Of a stretch of 64,000 bases of DNA, positions 57,158 through 64,000 are shown in pieces. A program made the translations under genes and the position numbers. The notes beneath the pieces were generated by a model. It did not search any database, was not told where the DNA came from, and worked only from the letters and a program-made list of their open reading frames with translations. Each line of letters starts with the position of its first letter. Position 1 is the stretch's first letter. The stretch covers positions 434,001 through 498,000 of the forward strand of contig BQMF02000334.1 of the NCBI GenBank assembly GCA_027922465.2. Direction: 5' to 3'. This DNA is from Turritopsis dohrnii. Taxonomy: Eukaryota > Cnidaria > Hydrozoa > Anthoathecata > Oceaniidae.

Positions 57158-57463
57158 TTAGATTATCCGTACGTTATTCTTTTCTACTTCTAATGGCCAA
57201 ACTCTCTTTACACACTTTGACTGAGATTTACCACTAATCAACATTGAATACAGTTTTGAATAAGGAAAACATGAACAAGGATCGATTTTGACTTTGAGAA
57301 TCCTCTTAGTCGATGGAATTTTGGAAATCGTTTTCGTATAATAATGGCTTTGTTTTCGTTCCTGTGAAGAAAATTTCGCTATTGGCATTTTAAGGTCACC
57401 TCGGCATGATTTTCTTTTTAGTTTAGTTATAATTGTTTGAGTCTTTTGAATCTCAGGATTCAA
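57158..57463 (-). CDS. Hypothetical basic protein or exon
   Basis: 101 codons, open from MNPEIQKTQTIITKLKRKSC to a stop at 57,158. About 20 Lys/Arg residues, no hydrophobic core long enough for a membrane span, two Cys near CSCF. No family recognised. It could be chance in AT-rich DNA, but composition (balanced, few Phe/Ile runs) is more protein-like than the neighbouring frames. Confidence 0.2.
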   Translation of the reverse strand: MNPEIQKTQTIITKLKRKSCRGDLKMPIAKFSSQERKQSHYYTKTISKIPSTKRILKVKIDPCSCFPYSKLYSMLISGKSQSKCVKRVWPLEVEKNNVRII

Positions 57464-57980
57464 AAATATTTTGAATAATTGAAGTAATCATATAATAGTA
57501 AAGGAAGCATAAAGTAAAAATAGAATTTCCTCATATACGAATGATGTATTTCAAGCTGCATGAGGCATTTAAAGAAAAACAACATTTTTCTTACAAATTA
57601 TATGTTGAGATATTAAGGCAACACAACAACATACATTTTCCACTTGACCAATGAGAAAAGTTAGCAACACCGATTTATATATCAACTGTGGAGCCTAAAT
57701 ACTAGGTAGTAAGTCTTTGTAATCTCAATCTAAACCACTTAAAGACTGTTTTACAATCGGTGGAAATGTACTTGGAATTATAACATATGAAAAAAAAACA
57801 CATAATAACTCAAGTTGTAAAGATTACAAAAGAAAAAAATCAATGCCACATAGTGTTCACAAGTTGCCTCTTGCTGGTGAGCCATTATTGTTTCGCATTA
57901 CGTCCAAGTTTAAGCAACACAGGTACATACATCCTACTCAGGTGATCCTGCACTCGAATTTGATTTCAAATCTAGTGTGG
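57464..57980. other. No gene recognised
   Basis: AT-rich, with a short plus-strand frame at 57,843-58,082 that overlaps the gene's 3' flank and the 130-bp repeat. Confidence 0.35.
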
Positions 57981-58078
57981 CCAAATTTAATTTCCATATA
58001 TCATCCAGTCCAAGAGTTCATTGAACAAATTGTGGACCAGATTCGAGATTTTAGTGACCAGAACGAAAGAGAAGTTAG

Positions 58079-58207
58079 CTGATGCGAGGCTCCTTTGGAA
58101 AGGTCTAATCGCGACCAACCTCGTAGTTAAGCGAAATTTCTGGCGAACGATTTTGAGGTTAGGCGAACGTTTACGGATGACGGATAATCGCGATTTCTGG
58201 CCCTGAC
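58079..58207 (+). repeat. 130-bp dispersed repeat, copy 3
   Basis: Same unit as 10,069-10,190 (same orientation, through the segmental duplication) and 7918-8046 (inverted). It lies about 530 bp downstream of the hemopexin/aerolysin-like gene. Confidence 0.8.
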
Positions 58208-58738
58208 ACCAACTCATATTAATCTGCCGTGGCTGCCTGTAATGGAACAACACCAATATGCGATTGCTGTTCTATCTTTTAAAAGTATGCAGAACTTGAC
58301 CGCTTCTTTAAACATTGGTGAATAACACAAAAGATCACACGCACATTAACAAGCAAAACAGTGAACACTGGTATGATGTTCGAATGCAACGCAAAAGTCG
58401 TTAAATTCCAACAAGAAGCTGAAAGTATCTCCAGTGACTTCCCAAAGTCAACACAAAACTCCACCACGCTACTCCACGTCAAATACTAAAATGTTCTAAA
58501 GCTTTTTCTCTAACCAAGGAGAAACTTTGGCCTTTTTTCGTTTTGCCTATCTTAACCATGAATCTAGAACCATTTGGAATATATGATCAGAGCTTTTATA
58601 ATCAATTTAAATCATGTATCCTACATGAGGAGAAGATCTTTTTGGAATGAAATAAAAGCTCACAATCTCATTTAGTTATCATATCTTCATTTAAATGACT
58701 TTACATATACTCTACTAAACAAAACGTCTTTGGATTAT

Positions 58739-60136
58739 TTAGTACGTTATTTCGGTGACTTTCATTGACATCTGGGTCGACGAAACCTTTCGAAATATTC
58801 CTTTTGAAGTGCACGAACATCCTCTCGTTTTATGCTTCCAAAACATTGTGTAAGGGACTTTCATTCTCTTGAAATGAAGCGAAGCATTACACGTGGTTTT
58901 CTTTTTTGGAGCTCCAACGCATTCGTAGGATGCTTCCCTGGTTCGAGTAATTGACTTTTCCTTTCCATATGCAAATTGATAAGATGCAGTGACATCGACA
59001 GAAATCTTTCCCTCAGCAAGTAGTGGTACTCCGCATTTGAACTCTGTACCTACTGTGACACTGACACCGGTTTCATGGGTAAATGACTCCGTTTCTGTGA
59101 CGGATTTGGAAGCCGTAAAAGTGAGTTTCTGATCACTAGTTCCATATCTGTTGTCAATCACCTTAGAAACAACATGGGTTGGTGGTAGGGAAAGGACCGA
59201 ACTATCCTTGAGGTGATACTGAATGCTATCAAATCTCCAATTTTTATTACAACAGCTGTTGCAATCACATGCACAATTTGGTAGTAAATCACTTTCAAGT
59301 AAATTTTTCCAACTGCTTGCCACATCTAGGTATGTGGCACTGTTTCCACTACGCTCAAATCGCCAGGACTTTTTTCCCTTGAGAAAATAAGTTTTACCGT
59401 TTTTTCCCCATTGCACACCAGCATCCAAGTTTCCTTCCAATTTACTCCACCCTGAAATGCCTGCAGGCCCAGAAAAATCATCGCCATTCCATCTCCAATA
59501 TTGGTTACCTTTAAAGAAGTAGGTCTTGCCATCCCAAGTTGCTGCTGCATCTATATTGCAAGGAATTTTCCAAGACGCTATATTATGAGGTCCATCTGAA
59601 GTTTCGTCTGTGTGATATCTGAAAAAATATGTGTAAATTTTAATTTATTTCCTAACCTCAGATTTTGAAATGTAAACATAATGATTAAAGATAAAACGAG
59701 TAATTATAAATGTTCACTGCTTATTCTTAGTTGATAGGACTTGGTAAAACTCTTCATGATAACAGGATTAAAATCGAGCAATTCCCTAAGACTTTTAATC
59801 TCTCTCTCTCTCTAATTATTCTCTTAGCTGTTCTGGGTATGATCATTATCGAATATCTTACCTCCAGTAGTAACAACCTTTGAAAAAATAATTTTTGTTT
59901 CCCCATGAGGTGGCGGCATCCAAATTATCCGGAATACCTTTCCAATTTCCTTTAATGGGTCTTGCTTTTCCCACTTTCCCGTCACTATTGAGCCATTTCG
60001 CATATTTGCTTCCTTTAAATAGATACAGTTCTCCATTTCCTTTCCATGTCAACGCAGCATCTACTGAACAATCCCCTTTCAAGCTTTCCACATAGTATGG
60101 TGCCAAAGTTAACAACCATAAAAGCTCAGTCAGCAT
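58739..60136 (-). CDS. Secreted hemopexin-repeat plus aerolysin-like protein
   Basis: Two exons, 60,136-59,862 and 59,618-58,739, spliced in phase 2 (GGAG|GTAAGAT; TTTTTTCAG|ATAT), giving 384 residues. Residues 1-17 are a signal peptide. Four hemopexin-type repeats follow (about 25-225), each with a Asp-Ala-Ala/Ala-Gly ... Trp phrase and a Tyr-x-Phe-Lys-Gly motif (YLFKGSKY, YFFKGCYY, YFFKGNQYW, YFLKGKKSW). A Cys-rich hinge (CACDCNSCC) leads into a C-terminal region of about 150 residues with Ser/Thr-rich alternating strands (SKSVTETESF, GVSVTVGTE) and a strand-turn pattern of the aerolysin/ETX-MTX2 pore-forming superfamily. Such proteins bind surfaces and may form pores; the hemopexin part could be the recognition module. 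Role in defence, venom or digestion cannot be told. A partial, broken copy lies at 10.7-11.0 kb. Confidence 0.85.
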
Positions 60137-60204
60137 GTTTGAATGGTGTTGTATCGAAACAAGATAAGAATAAATTCTTCAAGATCAAGCGTACGATCTT
60201 TTGA

Positions 60205-60246
60205 GCGGCACTGAGACAAATTCGAATTATGTCTCTATTTATACCT
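60205..60246 (-). promoter_or_regulatory. TATA box of the hemopexin/aerolysin-like gene
   Basis: GGTATAAATAGAG on the minus strand (60,235-60,247) is a consensus TATA box about 105 bp above the ATG; transcription would start near 60,210. It implies a strongly, perhaps cell-type-specifically expressed gene. Confidence 0.7.
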
Positions 60247-60249
60247 TTC

Positions 60250-61662
60250 AATGGAAACACATTAAGTTATAGGTAAACATGCTGTCCAAATACTTTGATA
60301 TTTTGATTGACATCATAACAAGTGTTTGGACAAGTGTTGATTGCTGGTCAAATACCAAAATTTTTATATACTTTAGATAAAGTTTCTTGCTATTTTTACA
60401 ACAAAACAATGTAATTATTTCAACTAAAACAATTTTTTCCATCATATAACACGTGTAATTCTGCAAATACTAAAAATTTTCATCATCATCATTTTCAAAA
60501 TTTGAGAACTTTCGAAAATTGGTTCAACTTTGCCCCAAACAGACCAGTTTCGTTTAAATCTGAAAACTGAACGCTAAATTTAAAATCATCACTATCCATG
60601 CTTTGTGGACATTTTTATGGAAATTGAAGAACTTTCGAATTTTAGTCAAAATTTGGCCAGAATTGTAACAGTTTCATTTTCTGTAGCCGTTATGTTTTTG
60701 ATGCACTTCAAAGTGGAGGCACACAATTTAACCTCCATATTAACCAACCACAATAACGATAGAAATTTTCACGTATAGTAGTAGTAGGAACAATCAGGTG
60801 TTTTTATACGGCGTTTTAGCTTCATAACTATACTACTAATAGGTAGAAATTGAATGAATACCAATAATATATTATTACGTCATTCTGTACATGGTTGTAC
60901 CTCTGCAAGGGTAAAATTTAAATACATTTTACGAAATAATTTTAGTACTTTAATTCAGCCATAAATTTATTCAACACTGATCTATTTGATTGATTTCTTT
61001 TTAAAAAAGTTTTTTCACTTGATATAAACAAATAAAATATTTTTGTACATTAAACAAACGGTAAGTTCGTGAATTTTCGAAGCTTCTGGTTTTTAGATTT
61101 CTGCAAAAGCAAGAAAATTATTAAAACCAGCTGTGTTTTCCTTCTTTTTATTTACGGTTTTTGGAATTTCGTGCGTGCATTTTACTGTAAAAAATAAAAT
61201 CTTACTAAGAAACTTTTTGTAACAATAAGATATTTTTTCTTAAATTCTCACATCCGCATTTTTCGAAATGTTTGATTTACTTACCAAAAGTTATTGAAAA
61301 TCTTTATATTTCTGAATAATTCCCAATGTAAGAAAATTTTGATGTAATACCCAATATAAGAAAAAACATCTCAAGGCTAGCATTTTTAATTTCATTTGAA
61401 ATTACAGGAAGAAGCTTGTAATAAAGAGTGTGTTTTAAGATAATTATCAGCTGAAATGTTGATACTAGAAAAATTATATTTCTCATTGGAAGATATCTTT
61501 GCCTAATTAATTTCCTACTCCCTCTTTTGATGCTAAACGCTGTCTTTCATACGACTAGGAAAACTATTATGAAACCAAAGCACCCCGTATTGCATATCAG
61601 CGAAAGATTTACAAAAGTTTTTTTGGTCAATATTTAATATATTTTAAGACATAAAATTTATA
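60250..61662. other. No gene recognised
   Basis: Only short AT-rich frames, without splice-site support. No repeats shared with the rest of the window were noticed. Confidence 0.4.
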
Positions 61663-62075
61663 GAAGAAATTAATAATTATCTTTGACTGTGATCATCCTT
61701 TTTCTAACTAAATAGAAGTTCTCAACATTTTGTAAACAGAAGAGTCAAAGAACGTGTATAATACAATACAGAAACTCATGTGGTTTCGTGGCGAAGTTGT
61801 CAATCCAAAGGTCGGCGGTTCGAGCACATCTAAAGTCTGTTCATAAATTATATGCACTGATTTCAGCTTTTATATAAAACCAGGCTCAAGGGAATTTATG
61901 TAATTTGCTAAATCTGGTTTCCACATGGTAACTGAAATTAGTGCACATATTTTTTGAACAGACTTTAGATCATGCAACCTTTTCTGTCGAATTTCATTAA
62001 TGTCATAACATATTTCATTTTTCATGCTTCAACAGATGTTTCAGAAATCTTTCTACCCGAAAGGGCATCTTGTTT
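61663..62075 (+). repeat. tRNA-derived SINE-like repeat, copy 2, with MITE insertion
   Basis: Collinear with 23,806-24,118. The tRNA-like part is damaged: the stretch with the A box and anticodon arm is deleted, leaving AAAGGTCGGCGGTTCGAGC. The copy is split at its TA by a 133-bp MITE. Past the MITE it resumes with GATCATGCAACCTTTTCTG and the common tail ending GTAAGGGCATCTTG-like. Confidence 0.8.
61833..61965. mobile_element. 133-bp TA-flanked MITE
   Basis: Terminal inverted repeats of 34 bp with four mismatches (AAGTCTGTTCA ... GCACTGATTTCAG and AAGTCTGTTCA ... GCACTAATTTCAG), flanked by TA on both sides (61,831-61,832; 61,966-61,967). The empty site is seen in the SINE copy at 24,000-24,010. 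A TA duplication fits a Tc1/mariner-mobilised MITE. The centre is a single unpaired stretch of about 65 bp. Confidence 0.9.
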
Positions 62076-62509
62076 GTTTTAGTATCAAACGAGATAATGA
62101 GTTATCTTCGGTTGTTCTTGTGTGTAATGATTTTAAGCCAAAACTAGATATTTTTTGAATATGAACTAACGATACAAATTCATTCTAGGAAAACACAAAT
62201 TCTACTAACTTCAGTGCTGAAAATAGTCTAATGTTTTCAACTCGTGTTTTTCTGTACTTTGAAAATGCAATATTTTGCTCTAGAGAAAAAGAAAGAAATA
62301 GAAAAGAGAGAGAGTTAATTAAAAAAAGTGAAACTTTGTATAACTTTAAGCAGCTGACATAACGCATGTGTATTTGTCTAGAAAGAAGAATACCATGCAT
62401 ATGTTCAAACAATCTTTTATCTACAAGAAATGTTAAACCTAGACTACCAATTTTAACTCGACCGAAAAAATGATTGCATGGAATCTAAAAAGAATATGTT
62501 GTTATGCCC
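62076..62509. other. No gene recognised
   Basis: Short frames only, including a minus-strand one at 62,185-62,412 with no features. Confidence 0.4.
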
Positions 62510-62640
62510 CAGTTCTAATTTTTGCCCCGCAGTTATAATTTTTACCCCACTTTGTAATTGTTTTGCCCCACTTGTAATTTTCAAGCTGCGCCACTTTGAA
62601 ATTACTAGCTGTCCCAATTTGTGATTATGTTTTACTTGTT
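62510..62640 (+). repeat. Minisatellite TTTTGCCCCACTTGTAATT
   Basis: Five or six imperfect units of 20-27 bp around TTTTTGCCCCACTTTGTAAT. Related words (CCCAACTTTGTGAAGTTAC, GTGGGGCATGAAAT) recur at 63,215 and 63,450. Confidence 0.8.
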
Positions 62641-62937
62641 TTTAGAGTATTCCATTTTCTTGCGCCCGTTCAGTGAGTAGGAAAAACCCAATTGACTTGC
62701 TAATTAACAATTTGTCGGATTCATTAGTTTACAAAGTAAATCTCCTTGGAAATCTTTCCTCCTCAAAATGAGTGATTAGTCTTTACGAAGTATACATCAA
62801 TCAGGTAGAGAATGTATACGCGCAAAGAATGTAATCTGTGCATGTGTGCGCTGCACAAGAATAACACTTCATATTGTTGATTGTTAAATTCTAAAACTTG
62901 TTTTTTCAAAAACAATAACAAATCATAAACTATAAGC

Positions 62938-62964
62938 CTATATATATATATATATATATATATA
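62938..62964. repeat. (TA)n microsatellite
   Basis: About 12-13 TA units, uninterrupted. Confidence 0.95.
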
Positions 62965-63094
62965 ACAGGTTTAAAGGTTTAAGTTAGTGTAAATAATATC
63001 CTAAGAAGTTTTCTTTTAAATAAAAAATCTTAGAAAACACTGAAAGCTAACAAGAGGCCGCTTAGACAAGACTCCAGGACGTGTCACAATAGAA

Positions 63095-63385
63095 CATTTA
63101 AAATACAACTTTGTCGAATTTCCCTATTTTGGTCAAATCTGACAAAATGACTGTCAGATTCGAATCTCAGCACTTTTCATTTGTACTTTGTGGAAATGCT
63201 TAAAAAAATTTGTGAACTTGCCCAACTTTGTGAAGTTACTTAGTAGTTCTTATGAATAAAGCGCTTGTAAAAAATCTCATTTAGTTAAATTAGCGAATCT
63301 GTCAGTAAAAAGAAGAACAGGAAATACAACAAAATACAACATTGTCGAATTGCCCAATTTTGGTCAAATCTGACAAAATGAAAGT
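63095..63385 (+). repeat. 55-bp direct repeat pair
   Basis: 63,098-63,150 and 63,328-63,380 share AAAATACAAC, TTGTCGAATT and ATTTTGGTCAAATCTGACAA with three differences; period 230 bp. No gene lies between. Confidence 0.85.
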
Positions 63386-63884
63386 GAGAAAGGTCGTAAT
63401 TACAACAAGATCCAGTTAAAAAGTGGGTCAAAATAATTACATAGTGGGGCATGAAATATGTCCTTGCAACTGAATTATGCAACTGAATTATGTCAGCTGC
63501 TGAATTGTGAACGAGCGCCATGTCATTTATTCGATAGATATAGGCGGAGCTCAATTATTATCCAACCTGTTAACTATAAGTCGATTGTGAAACGTAGTAT
63601 TATATTATAGAGGTTGGCACTGGGAGTACAGCACAGCAGTTTTGTATATGCCACCCGTCTTCAGCCTTATTACATCCCAGTGGATACAATTTGTTGATAG
63701 CTCGCTATAGAAATATACACATTACTTCAAAACACCTTTTCATCAGCCCCCGTTATGTGTACCGACATGTAGTCTGGAACTAGTTTAACGCAGTCAGAAA
63801 ATAGAGAAGGATTACCATGTAGCGGAAGATCAAACAAAAAGAAAATTTCAATTAAACGATTCACTTTCACAAATGCATCTGCCG
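63386..63884. other. No gene recognised
   Basis: Nothing supported on either strand. Confidence 0.4.
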
Positions 63885-64000
63885 CATCAACTGTTAGTCA
63901 GGGTGTTATATACGAAATTTATTAGAAAGAAATGGAAAACGTGTGAACATTGTAAAAATTGGTTAAAAACATTTAGAGATATTACAAAAAGCACTGCTCG
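63885..64000 (-). CDS. Paralogue of the 45.2-kb exon, cut by the window edge
   Basis: Matches 45,240-45,355 in the same orientation. On the minus strand it reads in from the right edge with VLFVISLNVFNQFLQC, then a hydrophobic stretch and a TGA near 63,889; the amino-acid reading of the shared part is the same as at 45.2 kb apart from a few changes. It also contains an AATAAA and could be 3' UTR of a related gene. Confidence 0.35.

Noticed and set aside
1..64000. CRISPR arrays, operons, ribosome binding sites
   Set aside because: The sequence is eukaryotic with spliced genes; no regularly spaced short direct repeats with unique spacers were seen.

Overview
The window looks like intron-bearing, AT-rich metazoan nuclear DNA dominated by transposable-element remains. 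The mix points to a cnidarian, perhaps a hydrozoan: an intronless rhodopsin-type GPCR, small secreted peptides with a signal-peptide first exon, a hemopexin/aerolysin-like secreted protein, an IS3-type eukaryotic transposon, Helitrons, a Penelope-like element and jockey/CR1-type LINEs. This is an inference from gene content; no rRNA or mitochondrial marker is present. Splice sites are standard GT-AG, and introns are short to about 1 kb.

Left part (1-9.3 kb): an hAT-like end with a poly-C tract, a cluster of nested Helitron pieces whose 3' ends finish in a hairpin plus CTAG, a decayed integrase-type transposase (4.44-5.06 kb), the N-terminal part of a Helitron Rep/helicase gene (6.5-7.7 kb), and a 5'-truncated LINE reverse transcriptase (8.0-9.3 kb). 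From 9.98 to 11.02 kb lies a partial copy of the 3' half of the hemopexin/aerolysin-like gene found intact at 58.7-60.1 kb. It abuts a 4.6 kb block (11.02-15.64 kb) that is duplicated in tandem at 17.5-21.5 kb. Each block carries a three-exon gene for a small secreted cysteine-containing peptide; the second copy has lost its ATG, and a third, decayed relative lies at 41.5-41.9 kb.

Middle part (22-45 kb): minisatellites, tRNA-derived SINEs, a decayed transposase-like ORF (24.3-25.1 kb), a Penelope-like element with 163-bp inverted termini (27.3-29.1 kb), and a nested pair in which a LINE is split by a 3387-bp DNA transposon (29,839-33,225). That transposon has near-perfect TIRs and a 6-bp target duplication. 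It encodes two convergent genes: an IS3/rve-type DDE transposase in four exons and an alpha-kinase (MHCK/EF2K type). Each gene carries one inactivating lesion. Then come three copies of a 1.0-1.2 kb dispersed repeat, a GPCR pseudogene, another LINE, and several minisatellites.

Right part (45-64 kb): a tRNA-derived SINE, a possible secreted-protein exon with a paralogue at the right edge, a 3-kb hAT-like element, and a clean three-exon gene (54.4-56.4 kb) for a 136-residue secreted precursor. That precursor has an acidic pro-region and a cationic C-terminus made of Arg-Ile-Pro/Ser triplets. It is followed by the intact two-exon hemopexin/aerolysin-like gene with a good TATA box, a TA-flanked MITE inside a SINE copy, and several short tandem repeats. 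The only genes that look intact are the peptide gene at 11.7-13.0 kb, the Arg-Ile-Pro precursor and the hemopexin/aerolysin-like gene; all three encode secreted proteins.
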